Part shown: in pieces, positions 9,293 through 22,005 of the stretch
Layout of the letters: each line of letters starts with the position of its first letter
Numbering within the stretch: the stretch's first letter is position 1
NCBI RefSeq assembly: GCF_029946515.1
Contig: NZ_JARZHH010000057.1
Coordinates: 1 to 64,000, forward strand
DNA: 64,000 nucleotides
Source: Polyangium sp. 6x1
GTDB lineage: Bacteria > Myxococcota_A > Polyangia > Polyangiales > Polyangiaceae
Direction: 5' to 3'
Position numbers and translations under genes: made by a program
Notes under the pieces: model-generated
The model's database searches: none
The model's input: the letters and a program-made list of their open reading frames with translations, nothing else
What the model was told of the DNA's origin: nothing

Positions 9293-9838
9293 ATGGATGC
9301 ACTCGATCTGTTGGAGCAACAGCACCGCGACGTCTGCGCGCTGCTGTCGCGGCTCGCGGAGGCGTCGCCGGTCGGCGTGGGGAGCGAAGAGGCGTTTTAC
9401 GCCGCGCTCCGCGCCGTCGAGGCGCACGTCCGCGTCGAGGAGGCGTACGTCTACATCGCGTGCGCGAGCAGGCTCGGCGACGACACGAAGGTGCGCGAGG
9501 CGCGCGAAGAGCACACGCGGATCCTGGACGCCGCGCGTATGGCGCTCACGACGCCGCGTAGCGCGCCGCAGTTCGCGGCCATGATCGCGGCGCTGCGCGA
9601 GCGCTTCGAGAAGCACGCGGACGTCGAGGAGGACGTGGTGTTCCCGAAGCTCAAGCGCAGCCTCACGGACGAGGAGCTCGACGTGCTCGGCGAGGAGATC
9701 GAGCGCTCGTACAACCGGCTGCTCGCGGGCGCGGACGACGCGCGCGGAGTGAAGACGCGTCCCGCGGAGGACGTGTCCAGGGCGGAGCCGCACCTGCGTC
9801 GAGGCCCGCGCAGGCCGGCGCCGCGCGGGGCGATCTGA
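9293..9838 (+). CDS. Hemerythrin-like HHE-domain protein
   Basis: 181 residues from ATG 9293, with ribosome site ggaggag. The four-helix HHE cation-binding pattern is visible: EQQHRD near residue 10, EAHVRVEE near 45, REEHTRILD near 69 and FEKHADVEEDVVFPKL near 107. His and Glu in these motifs would hold a di-iron centre. Such proteins bind O2 or NO, or buffer iron, in the cytoplasm; which applies here is not visible. The last 40 residues are basic and probably disordered. It has its own candidate promoter at 9244-9271 and seems to be a single-gene unit. Confidence 0.85.
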   Translation: MDALDLLEQQHRDVCALLSRLAEASPVGVGSEEAFYAALRAVEAHVRVEEAYVYIACASRLGDDTKVREAREEHTRILDAARMALTTPRSAPQFAAMIAALRERFEKHADVEEDVVFPKLKRSLTDEELDVLGEEIERSYNRLLAGADDARGVKTRPAEDVSRAEPHLRRGPRRPAPRGAI

Positions 9839-9878
9839 GGCGCGAGAGATCCTTGGTGGTGCAACGAATGCGGCCCGG

Positions 9879-10376
9879 CTAGACGGCGACCGGGCCGCCG
9901 AACGCGCCGAAGAAGCGCGCGAACCAGACCGCGATCATGGCGACGGCGAGGACGATCGAGCCGAGGGTGACGAGGCGCGACTGCTGGAACGCGAACGTGT
10001 ACCAGCGGCCGTGGCGCACGTAGTTGTAGCTTCCTTGCAGCACGACGAGCGCGACCACGGGGACGATCGGGATCACGAGCGGGTGGAAGTGGACGGCCTC
10101 GCGGAGATCGCCGGTGGCGAGGGCGAGGGCGGCGCGCGTGAGGCCGCAGCCGGGGCAGGGCTGTCGCGTGATGAGCGCGAACGGGCAGAGCGGGAAACGC
10201 ACGGCGACCGCGACGGCGAAAACCGCACCGACGACGGCGAGGCGCGCGGCGCGGCCGAGCACCGAGCCTTGCGGGCGCGGCGCGGCGCGGCGAGCGATGG
10301 GGGAGGGGTACGGGGCGTGAACGGGGGCCGGGGCGACGACGGGTTCGTCCGCGCGTCGCCCCGGTTCGTCTTGCAC
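9879..10376 (-). CDS. DUF2752 family membrane protein
   Basis: 165 residues from GTG 10376, which lies 2 nt after the stop of the upstream zinc-ribbon gene; TTG 10382 is an alternative start. The family signature CPGCGLTRA is present near the middle, flanked by hydrophobic helices (LAVVGAVFAVAVAVRF before it, two or three helices after it). DUF2752 proteins are small inner-membrane proteins of unknown function. The tight spacing with the zinc-ribbon membrane protein suggests one operon, and both share short Cys motifs and membrane segments. Confidence 0.85.
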   Translation of the reverse strand: MQDEPGRRADEPVVAPAPVHAPYPSPIARRAAPRPQGSVLGRAARLAVVGAVFAVAVAVRFPLCPFALITRQPCPGCGLTRAALALATGDLREAVHFHPLVIPIVPVVALVVLQGSYNYVRHGRWYTFAFQQSRLVTLGSIVLAVAMIAVWFARFFGAFGGPVAV

Positions 10377-10378
10377 GA

Positions 10379-11596
10379 TCAATCCGCCGCGTTCGGATCC
10401 CAGACCTGGTTCAGGTCCTTCGCCAGCGCGTAGGGGAAGAGCAGGAGATACATCACGAGGCCCTGCGCCTGCGGGTTGCGCGATCCGGCCATCTGCTTCG
10501 CTCGCGTCACGAGCTCCGGCAGCTTCAGGATCATGAGCAGGTTCAGGATCGGGACGAAGAGGTGCCACGTCTGGAGCGACTCGTCCTTCGTGTAGGCCTT
10601 GAGCTCGTTCAGCATGCCGTAGCCGCCGAAGAGGTGGTACATGCCGCAGCAGAAGAGCGTGCCGAGCAGCGCGGTCATCGGGTTGCGCGTCGTTCCGCGC
10701 ATGCCGCCCATGCCGCCGCCCTGCGCGCCCATCATGGCGCCGCCGCCCATGCCCATCGGAGCGCCCATCGCGCCGCCGGGGTACTGGCCGGGGGCCACCA
10801 TGGCGCCCGCGGGAGGCGCGCCGTACGCGCCGCCAGGAGGCGCGCCGTAGCCGCCGGGAGCGCCCATCGCGCTCGGATCCCCGGGCGGCGGGCCGTAGGC
10901 GCCGGCAGGCGGAGGAGCGCCGTATCCGCCCGCGGGAGGCGGAGGAGCGCCGTATCCGCCCGCGGGAGGCGGAGGCGCGCCGTAACCGCCCGCGGGAGGC
11001 GGAGGAGCGCCGTATCCGCCCGCGGGAGGCGGAGGAGCGCCGTAGCCGCCGGGAGGCGGGCCGCCCATGGGTCCGCCGGGCGGAGGCGCGCCGAAGCCGC
11101 CGCCGGGGGGCGGTCCCGCGGGGGGCGGGAACGCGCCGGGCGAGGGCGGGCCCGGGGGCACGCCGGGCGGGTTTGGCGAGGGAGGCGTGAAGTTCGGGAT
11201 CTGATCGATCGCGATCGTGCTCCCGAGGCCGCCCTGCGGCTCGAATCCGCCGGCCGGGTATCCCGGCGGGGGCGGAGGCGCGGCCGGCGGCGGGGCTGCC
11301 GTCGGGCCGAGGCCCGCAGGCGGAACGCCGATCACCGTGCCCGCGAGGCCCTGATCGCCCAGCGTCGGACCGACGGGCGGCAGTCCCGGCGGCGGCGGTG
11401 GCGCTGCGGCTGGCAGCGGCGCCATCGGCGGCGGCGCCGGCGGCGGCATGGCCCCCGCGGGCGGCGTCGGGGGCTGCTGGCTCATCAGCATCGTCCCCTT
11501 GAACTTCGGCGCGGCTGCTCCTTTGATGTTGAAGCCGCACTTCGTGCACGTCGTCGCCGACTCCGAGTTTTGTGTCCCACAATTCGGACAGAACAC
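10379..11596 (-). CDS. Zinc-ribbon protein with Gly/Pro/Tyr-rich linker and C-terminal membrane domain
   Basis: 405 residues from GTG 11596, preceded by GGAGGTGG at ideal spacing. The N-terminus is a zinc ribbon (CPNCG...CTKCG, residues 3-21). Then comes a roughly 240-residue low-complexity linker rich in Pro, Gly and Ala, with at least four direct GGYGAPPPPA repeats. The last 110 residues (from MRGTTRNP) are hydrophobic and resemble the DUF4234 family: TALLGTLFCCGMYHLFGGY, then FVPILNLLMILKLPELV. The ribbon and linker are likely cytoplasmic. Function is unknown; a scaffold or protein-interaction role is a guess from the linker. Confidence 0.8.
   Translation of the reverse strand: MFCPNCGTQNSESATTCTKCGFNIKGAAAPKFKGTMLMSQQPPTPPAGAMPPPAPPPMAPLPAAAPPPPPGLPPVGPTLGDQGLAGTVIGVPPAGLGPTAAPPPAAPPPPPGYPAGGFEPQGGLGSTIAIDQIPNFTPPSPNPPGVPPGPPSPGAFPPPAGPPPGGGFGAPPPGGPMGGPPPGGYGAPPPPAGGYGAPPPPAGGYGAPPPPAGGYGAPPPPAGGYGAPPPAGAYGPPPGDPSAMGAPGGYGAPPGGAYGAPPAGAMVAPGQYPGGAMGAPMGMGGGAMMGAQGGGMGGMRGTTRNPMTALLGTLFCCGMYHLFGGYGMLNELKAYTKDESLQTWHLFVPILNLLMILKLPELVTRAKQMAGSRNPQAQGLVMYLLLFPYALAKDLNQVWDPNAAD
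10921..11040. repeat. Four tandem 30-bp repeats in the zinc-ribbon gene
   Basis: Units at 10921, 10951, 10981 and 11011, nearly identical (cgtatccgcccgcgggaggc followed by a ggaggagcgc-type end), with degenerate units on either side. Each encodes one GGYGAPPPPA decapeptide on the minus strand. Copy number is likely to vary between strains through slippage. Confidence 0.9.
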
Positions 11597-12069
11597 GAAC
11601 CACCTCCCGAGGCGCCGCGCGTCATTCGATCATCTGCGAAGGGCGCGAGGCGGCCGGCAGCGTAGTGGAGGTCCGCGTCAATTCTCAAGCACAACGCAAG
11701 GGGTCGTCGGAGATCGATCGGCCGGCGGGGTCGGGCTCTGCGAGCGAGCAAACCCGCGCGTGCCCTGCGGAGCCTCTGGCCGCATGAAACGCAGTTCTTG
11801 CGGGGTGTGCGCGGGCGCATCGTGACGGCCGAGAAAAAGAGAAAGATTCGGCATGGCGAACGGCGCGCCTTGACACAACCGGGGGTCGCTCACTAGCGTG
11901 CGCGCGCCTGCAGAAGGGGCCCGAGCGAAACGCGGGCAAAACCCTTCGGGCGGCTCGCTCCTTCTTCAGTCTGGCTCGTGGCCAGACGGAGAGGCTCGAA
12001 GTCGAGCACGAGGACACGTGCTCGCTTGCCGCCGCCTCGATCCACCCCTAGCCCTGCTGGCGAACGAAC
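11597..12069. other. Intergenic region with a structured nuo leader
   Basis: 473 nt between the divergent zinc-ribbon gene and nuoE. No convincing gene is seen in it. The nuo promoter candidate is at 11870-11899, giving a leader of about 165 nt. The leader can form GTCTGG/CCAGAC (11969-11987) and GAGCACG/CGTGCTC (12004-12023, perfect 7-bp stem, 6-nt loop). No known riboswitch consensus is recognised. nuoE has no obvious ribosome site. Confidence 0.5.
11870..11899 (+). promoter_or_regulatory. Candidate promoter of the nuo operon
   Basis: Perfect -35 TTGACA at 11870-11875, 18-nt spacer, -10-like TAGCGT at 11894-11899. It is the only good match upstream of nuoE, whose start codon is at 12070. 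Confidence 0.55.
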
Positions 12070-12549
12070 ATGACGAAGTTCGCACTGTCTCCCGACCGCG
12101 AGAAGCACGTCGAAGAAATCCTCTCGCGTTACCCGAACCGCCAGGCGGCCTGTATCCCCGTCCTCCATCTCTGCCAGGAGCAGAATGGCTGGATCTCCGA
12201 CGAAGTCGTCGAGTGGGTGGCGGCTCGGCTCGACCTGTCGGCCGCGCACGTGAAGGGCGTGGTGACGTTCTACACGCTCTTCAACAAGGAGCCCGTGGGC
12301 AAGCACCAGGTCTGGGTCTGCCGGACCTTGAGCTGCGCGCTCCGCGGCGCGGACGACATCCTCCACCACTGCGAGAAGCGCCTCGGTATCCACGTCGGGC
12401 AGACGACGAAGGACGGGAAGGTGACCTTGCGGACGGCGGAGTGTCTCGCCTCGTGCGGCACTGCGCCGATGATCCAGGTCGACAAGGACTACTACGAGAA
12501 CCTCACCACGGCCGAGGTCGATCGGATCCTCGACCGCCTCATCAAGTGA
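12070..12549 (+). CDS. nuoE: NADH-quinone oxidoreductase subunit E
   Basis: 159 residues, normal for NuoE. This is a peripheral-arm subunit of respiratory complex I carrying a [2Fe-2S] cluster. Ligand Cys are visible as CRTLSC (C-x4-C) and CLASC (C-x3-C). The N-terminal helical part includes ACIPVLHLCQEQNGW. The stop is 4 nt before nuoF, consistent with co-transcription. It is the first gene after the promoter candidate, so this operon begins with part of the NADH-oxidising module. Confidence 0.97.
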   Translation: MTKFALSPDREKHVEEILSRYPNRQAACIPVLHLCQEQNGWISDEVVEWVAARLDLSAAHVKGVVTFYTLFNKEPVGKHQVWVCRTLSCALRGADDILHHCEKRLGIHVGQTTKDGKVTLRTAECLASCGTAPMIQVDKDYYENLTTAEVDRILDRLIK

Positions 12550-12553
12550 CCCC

Positions 12554-13902
<1,349 letters not shown>

Positions 13903-13906
<4 letters not shown>

Positions 13907-14502
13907 ACAAAGTCGAACTGGCTTACTTCGGCCTCTGTTCGGTCATCGCGCTGCTCGGCGGGTTCGTGACCGTGGGCGCGAAGAACCCGATCCGCGGGGC
14001 GATGGGCCTCCTCTCGACGATCATCGGGATCGCGGGTCTCTACCTGATGCTGGCCGCCGAGTTCCTCGCGGCGATCCAGCTGCTCGTGTACGCGGGCGCG
14101 GTCGTGATCCTTTTCCTGTTCGTGATCATGCTCCTCGGCCCGTCGGCGCAGTCGAAGCGCGACGCGCGGGGCGCGGTGGCGCGCTACGTGGGCGCAGCCG
14201 CGCTGCTCGTGAGCGGGCTCGGCGCGATGGTGCTCGTGATGCGCACGCAGTCGGGGACGCCGACGGCGCTGCCGGCCGTGCCGCCGCAGTTCGGCACGAT
14301 CGAGTCGATCGGGCATGAGCTCTTCTCGACGGCGCTCGTGCCGTTCGAGCTCTCGGGCGCGCTGCTCCTCGTGGCCGTCATCGGCGCGGTCGCGGTCGCG
14401 CGCGGCAAGCAGGTGGATCCCACGCTGCTGCCCGCCGCGGACGCGAAGCCGAGCGCAGCGCCTGCACCCACCACAGGCCAGACCAAGGAGGCGAGGTCGT
14501 GA
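13903..14502 (+). CDS. nuoJ: NADH-quinone oxidoreductase subunit J
   Basis: 199 residues from GTG 13903, which overlaps the nuoF stop (GTGA). A membrane subunit of the proton-pumping arm with about five hydrophobic helices. The conserved stretch AAIQLLVYAGAVVILFLFVIML is typical of NuoJ. The C-terminal 30 residues are a polar, Pro/Ala-rich tail. The stop overlaps nuoK by 4 nt. Confidence 0.95.
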
Positions 14503-14807
14503 CCGTCCCGCTCGAGTACTTCGTGATCGTGGCCGCCGCGCTCTTCATGACGGGCGCGGTGGGCTTCTTGATCCGACGCAACCTGCTCGTGCTCCTGATG
14601 AGCATCGAGCTGATGTTGAACGCCGTGAACCTCACGCTGGTCGCCTTCAATCGCCAGCACGTGGGGGGCCACGCCGGGCAGATCTTCACCTTCTTCATCA
14701 TCGCCATCGCCGCGGCGGAGGCCGCCGTCGGCTTGGCCATCGTCCTCGCGTTCTTCCGGCTCCGCAGCACGGTGCGCTCGGACGACGCCGATCTTCTGAG
14801 GAACTAG
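14499..14807 (+). CDS. nuoK: NADH-quinone oxidoreductase subunit K
   Basis: 102 residues with three membrane helices, the standard NuoK size. It contains conserved acidic residues in SIELMLNAVNL and AAAEAAVGLAI, Glu residues that belong to the proton channel line in complex I. The GTG start overlaps the nuoJ stop and nuoL begins 1 nt after its stop, so translation is coupled. Confidence 0.97.
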   Translation: MTVPLEYFVIVAAALFMTGAVGFLIRRNLLVLLMSIELMLNAVNLTLVAFNRQHVGGHAGQIFTFFIIAIAAAEAAVGLAIVLAFFRLRSTVRSDDADLLRN

Positions 14808-14808
14808 C

Positions 14809-17408
<2,600 letters not shown>

Positions 17409-17412
<4 letters not shown>

Positions 17413-19268
17413 GCCCGCTCGATCTCGTGTTTCAGTACTGGCCTGCGATCGGCGCGGGCATCCTCGGCGCGCTCGTCCCGCGGGGCGAGGCGTCGACGAA
17501 GCAGCGCGCCGGCCTGGGCTTCATCGCGGCCCTCACCACGCTCTTCGTGATCTGGCTCTGGCCGACCGAAGGCGCGGCGCAGGCGGCGCAGGCCCCGAAC
17601 GAGTGGCCTCACCTGCTCAACCTGCTCATCGCGCTGCCCATCGTGGGCGCGGCGGCGGTGTTGTTCATCCCGCGCCAGATGCTCTCGACGCTCCGCGGCT
17701 TCACGTACGTGGTGCTCGGCATCGGGTTCGTCGCGTCGTTGTGGCTGCTCACCGTCCCGATGACCGCGGGCTGGCACTTCCAGTACATCAAGGACTGGAT
17801 GCCCTCGCTCGGCATCCGCTACCACGTCGCGATCGACGGCATCAGCCTGTGGCTCGTGCTCCTCACGACGTTCGTCACGCCGATCGCGGCGTACGCGTCG
17901 TTCGGCTCGATCAAGACGCGCATCAAGGAGTTCTGCTTCGCGCTCCTGCTCCTGCAGGGCGGGATGATCGGCGCGTTCCTCGCGCTCGATCTCTTCCTGT
18001 TCTACGTGTTCTGGGAGCTGATGCTGGTGCCGATGTTCCTGATGATCGGCATCTGGGGCGGCGCGGATCGCGTGAAGGCGGCGATCAAGTTCTTCCTCTA
18101 CACGATGGCCGGCTCGGTGCTGATGCTGGCCGCGATCATCTACCTCGTGTGGACGCACCAGAAGCTCACGGGTGACTTCTCGTTCGACTACCTCGCGCTC
18201 TCGCGCGTGGTGCTGCCGAAGAGCGCGCAGCTCATCTGCTTCTGGGCCTTCTCGCTGGCGTTCTTCATCAAGGTGCCGATGTGGCCGGTGCACACGTGGC
18301 TGCCGGACGCGCACGTGCAGGCGCCGACGGGCGGCTCGGTGATCCTGGCCGCCGTGATGCTGAAGCTCGGCACCTACGCGTACATGCGCTTCTCGATGGG
18401 GCTCTTCCCGGGGCCCGCCTCGAACCTGTCGGCGAACCTGGCGGGCGTGGCGATCCTGGGCGGCATCCTCTACGGCGCGCTGGTCGCGTGGAAGCAGCGG
18501 GACGTGAAGCGCCTCGTCGCGTACTCGTCGGTCGCGCACCTCGGCTTCGTGATGCTGGGGCTCTTCAGCGCGACGCCGTCGGGCATGCAGGGCGCGGTGC
18601 TGCAGATGGTGAACCACGGCGTGTCGACCGGCGCGCTCTTCCTCCTCGTCGGCGTCATCTACGATCGACGCCACACGCGCGAGGTGGACGAGTTCGGCGG
18701 TCTCGCGAAGGTGATGCCGCTCTACGCGGTCGTCTTCCTGATCGTGACGTTCGCGTCGGTCGGCGTGCCGGGGACGAACGGGTTCGTCGGCGAGTTCCTC
18801 GTCATCATGGGCACGTTCCTCTCCGAGCGGCTCGGCAAGTTCGCCGGGATCCACACGGTGGGCGCGGCGGCCGGCGTGATCCTCGCGGCGGTCTACATGC
18901 TCTACGTGGTCCAGAAGATGTTCTTCGGGCCGCTCACGAACCCGAAGAACAAGCACCTGTCCGATCTCACGGTGCGCGAGTCGCTCGCGCTCGCGCCGCT
19001 CGTGCTGATGATCTTCGTCATCGGGTTCTTCCCCTCGATCTTCCTCGATCGGATGAAGGAGTCGGTCCTGCTCCAGCACAACCAGTTCAAGGTCGTATCG
19101 GGCCAGGCGATCCTGTTCGCGGACGATCGGGACGCGAAGCTCCTGCCCGAGGACACGTTCTCGCCGGTGTTCCTGAAGGGCATGCCCAAGAAGGAGAAGA
19201 CCGAGGAGCCGGCTCCCGGCGCGGACACGCAGGCGGCGCTCGGTGGTGAAGGGAAGGTGGCACAGTGA
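17409..19268 (+). CDS. nuoM: NADH-quinone oxidoreductase subunit M
   Basis: 619 residues. A proton-pumping antiporter-like membrane subunit. Typical motifs: FFLALDLFLFYVFWELMLVPMF-like region near residue 190 (ALDLFLFYVFWELML), KVPMWPVHTWLPDAHVQAPT, and SSVAHLGFVMLGLF. The length exceeds E. coli NuoM (509) because of a longer N-terminal part and a hydrophilic tail of about 80 residues rich in Lys, Glu and Ala. The start overlaps the nuoL stop (ATGA) and the stop overlaps the nuoN start (GTGA). Confidence 0.97.
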
Positions 19269-20797
19269 ACGCGGGGCTCTTCCTCGGTCTGTCGCCGCTG
19301 CTCGTCGTCAGCTTCGGCGGCCTGCTCCTGATGGTGGCGGAGGCGTTCTCGAAGCGCCGCGTCGACGAGACGTCGGACGATCGGGACGCGGGTCCCTCGT
19401 CGGAGCTCTCGCTCGGCACGGCGGTGACGCTGCTCGCGGGCGCGGTGTTCGCCGCGGCGATCTGGTTCGTGGGTCCCGAGAAGCTCGAGGGCGCGTCGTT
19501 GGTCGCGCCCTGGGTGATCGTCGATCGCTTCACCCTGTTCTTCTCGTTCCTGCTCTGCCTCGGCGGCGCGCTCGCCGCGCTGCTCGCGGGCGGTTACCTG
19601 CCGGAGCATCGGCTCGATCGCGGTGAGTTCTACCCGCTCATCATCTTCTCGACCGTGGGCGCGATGATCCTCGCTGCGGCGGGTGATCTGCTCTCGCTCT
19701 TCCTCGGCCTCGAGACGATGTCGCTCGGCGTGTACGCGATGGTCGGCTTCCGCCGCGCCTCGCTGCGCAGCACCGAGGCAGCCGTGAAGTACTTCTTGCT
19801 CGGGTCGTTCGCGGCCGCGCTCCTGCTCTACGGCGGGGCGCTGCTCTACGGCGCGACGGGGCACACGGATCTCGCGGGCATCCGCGAGGCGATCGCGAAC
19901 GCGCAGCCGGGCAAGGGTCCGAACTTCGCGATCGTGATCACGGCGGCGGTGCTCATCATCGTGGGGCTCGCGTTCAAGGTGAGCGCGGTGCCGTTCCACA
20001 TGTGGACGCCGGACGCCTACGAGGGCGCGCCGACGCCGACCACGACGTACATGGCCGTGGCCGTGAAGTGCGCGGCGTTCGCCACGATGCTCCGCGTGCT
20101 CATCGGCGCCTTCGGCGAAGGCGGGCTCGAGTCGTGGGCGGCGGGCTGGCCTCCGGTCGTCGCGCTGCTCGCGGTGCTCACGATGACGGTGGCGAACCTC
20201 GTCGCGGGCCAGCAGGAGTCGGTCAAGCGCATGCTCGCGTATTCGAGCATCGCGCACGCGGGGTACGTGCTCGTGGGCGTCGTCGCGACGATGCGCGCGG
20301 GCGGCGACGCGCAGGGGAGCGTGATGTTCTACCTGCTCACGTACACCGTCTCGACCGTCGGCGCGTTTGGCGCGCTCATCCTGATGGGCAGCCGCGGCGC
20401 GGAGGCGGTGAGCTACGAGGACCTCGCGGGCGTGGGCAAGCGGCACCCGGCCGCGGGCTTCGCGTTCTCGCTCTTCCTGCTCTCGCTCGCGGGCGTGCCT
20501 CCGACGGCGGGCTTCTTCGGCAAGCTCTACATCGTCAAGGCGTCGATCGGCGCGGGGCTCTACCCGCTCGCGGTCATCCTGCTGCTGAACAGCGTGATCT
20601 CCGCGTACTACTACCTGCGCGTGATGGTCTACATGTACATGCGCGAGCCCGCGCCCGGCGCGCCCATCGCGAAGCCGATGCGCTCGGGGTACGTCGCGAC
20701 GGCGCTCGTCGTGGCGGGCGTCCTCGTGCTCGTTCTCGGCCTGTGGCCGACGACGTCGCTGCAGATCGCGGTCGAAGCGGCCCTCGCCACGCGCTGA
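19265..20797 (+). CDS. nuoN: NADH-quinone oxidoreductase subunit N
   Basis: 510 residues, the expected NuoN length. Antiporter-like core with FKVSAVPFHMWTPDAYEGAPTP, SSIAHAGYVLVGV and LAGVPPTAGFFGK. It is the last gene of the nuoE-F-J-K-L-M-N set. A strong hairpin (20799-20822) follows the stop at once and probably ends the operon. The start GTG overlaps the nuoM stop. Confidence 0.97.
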   Translation: MNAGLFLGLSPLLVVSFGGLLLMVAEAFSKRRVDETSDDRDAGPSSELSLGTAVTLLAGAVFAAAIWFVGPEKLEGASLVAPWVIVDRFTLFFSFLLCLGGALAALLAGGYLPEHRLDRGEFYPLIIFSTVGAMILAAAGDLLSLFLGLETMSLGVYAMVGFRRASLRSTEAAVKYFLLGSFAAALLLYGGALLYGATGHTDLAGIREAIANAQPGKGPNFAIVITAAVLIIVGLAFKVSAVPFHMWTPDAYEGAPTPTTTYMAVAVKCAAFATMLRVLIGAFGEGGLESWAAGWPPVVALLAVLTMTVANLVAGQQESVKRMLAYSSIAHAGYVLVGVVATMRAGGDAQGSVMFYLLTYTVSTVGAFGALILMGSRGAEAVSYEDLAGVGKRHPAAGFAFSLFLLSLAGVPPTAGFFGKLYIVKASIGAGLYPLAVILLLNSVISAYYYLRVMVYMYMREPAPGAPIAKPMRSGYVATALVVAGVLVLVLGLWPTTSLQIAVEAALATR

Positions 20798-20798
20798 C

Positions 20799-20822
20799 GG
20801 AGCGGGCCTTCGGGCTCGCTCC
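20799..20822 (+). terminator. Hairpin terminator after nuoN
   Basis: Stem GGAGCGGGCC/GGCTCGCTCC (10 bp, one G-U) closed by the very stable TTCG tetraloop, starting 2 nt after the nuoN stop. There is no T-run after it, which is common in GC-rich bacteria. Confidence 0.6.
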
Positions 20823-21004
20823 GCGCTCCTCGCTCTCCTCCCTCAGACAGGCTCCTTGCCCCGGCGACGGCTGTTTTGCAGCGTCGCCGGGAGTATGGCA
20901 ACGAGGTTGACATGATCCGACAACTTGGTTGGCAGGGTTCGCGGCGAGCTCCTTCGAAACGGCTGCGATCCAGCGCGGCGCAGGGCTTGCCCACGTCCGG
21001 GGCG

Positions 21005-22003
21005 ATGAACCGACCTTCGATGTCCTGGCTCCTCGTGGTCCCCTGCATCGCCGCGCTGGGCTGCCAGAACGGCGCCACGCCTGCGAGCGGCGACGGGAAG
21101 CCCACGACGACGACCGGCCCCGAAGCGGCTCTGTCAGCCTCGGCGGCGCCCCCGGGTTCGGCTGCGGCGGCTGCGCCCAAGGGGCCGATCCCGAACGGCA
21201 TCGGCCGTCCCGACGCCGACATCGCCAAGGTCGTCAACCCGAAGAACGAAGCGCCCTACGAGGGCCCCAAGGCCACGGTGCGCGGCACGGTGCGCATCAA
21301 GGGCGACGCGCCGCCTGCGACGAGCTTCAAGTTCCCCGCGGGCAAGTGCGGCGAAGCGTCGGCGACCTACGGAAAATTCTTCCGTGTGGGGCTCGAGGGC
21401 GCGGCCGCCGACGTGCTCGTCGCGGTGACGGGCTACAAGGGGTTCGTCCCGGCACGCGAGGAGGCCGCGAAGATCACCATCCACGGCTGCGCCTTCGCGC
21501 GCCGCACGATGGCGCTCACGTTCGGGCAGCGCGTCGAGGTCGCGAACATCGACAAGATCGAGAGCTACATGCCGTACCTCGACGGCGCGCCGAAGAAGGC
21601 GGTGCTCGTGGCCGTGCCAGGCGGCGCACCCGTAAAACTCTACCCGTACGAGCCCGGGCACTACATGCTGCGCGACGAGCTGCCGAACCCGTTCCTCACG
21701 GCGGACGTCTACGTGCTCGCGTACGCGACCCACGCGATCACGGGCCTCGACGGGCAATACGAGATCCCCGGCGTGCCCGTCGGCGAGGTGCGCGTGAGCG
21801 CGTTCCTCCCGTCGCTCGACAAGGTCGTCGAGCAGCGCGTCACGCTCAAGGAAGGCGACAACACGATCGACCTGAACCTCGAGTACGACGCGACGAAGGA
21901 CGATCCCGAGGTGCGGAAGAAGGCCGCCGCGGAGAAGAGGGCCGAGGCGGAGAAGAAGGCCGCGGACGAGAAGAAGGCCGCGGACACGCCCGAGAAGAAG
22001 TAG
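21005..22003 (+). CDS. Putative lipoprotein with carboxypeptidase-regulatory-like domain
   Basis: 332 residues from ATG 21005; ATG 21020 is also possible. The signal is MSWLLVVPCIAALGC with lipobox AALGC, followed by an Ala/Gly/Thr linker. The central part (about residues 85-220) resembles cupredoxin-like or carrier proteins (FKFPAGKCGEA, KITIHGCAFARRTMAL, QRVEVANIDK). The next 70 residues fit a carboxypeptidase-regulatory beta-sandwich (GLDGQYEIPGVPVGEVRVSAFLP). The final 35 residues are a charged Lys/Glu/Ala helix. It is likely periplasmic. A TTGACA occurs at 20907 but without a good -10 box. Exact function is unknown. Confidence 0.75.
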   Translation: MNRPSMSWLLVVPCIAALGCQNGATPASGDGKPTTTTGPEAALSASAAPPGSAAAAAPKGPIPNGIGRPDADIAKVVNPKNEAPYEGPKATVRGTVRIKGDAPPATSFKFPAGKCGEASATYGKFFRVGLEGAAADVLVAVTGYKGFVPAREEAAKITIHGCAFARRTMALTFGQRVEVANIDKIESYMPYLDGAPKKAVLVAVPGGAPVKLYPYEPGHYMLRDELPNPFLTADVYVLAYATHAITGLDGQYEIPGVPVGEVRVSAFLPSLDKVVEQRVTLKEGDNTIDLNLEYDATKDDPEVRKKAAAEKRAEAEKKAADEKKAADTPEKK

Positions 22004-22005
22004 CG

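Noticed and set aside
5108-9793. Very long open frame on the minus strand opposite mutS and the kinase
   Set aside because: The composition is almost all Arg, Glu, His and Ala with no domain, as expected from a GC-rich shadow of well-supported genes on the plus strand.
10921-11040. Regular 30-bp repeats as a CRISPR array
   Set aside because: There are no unique spacers; the units abut and encode GGYGAPPPPA in frame within a larger gene.
20907-20935. TTGACA at 20907 as a promoter for the lipoprotein at 21005
   Set aside because: No acceptable -10 box lies 16-18 nt downstream.
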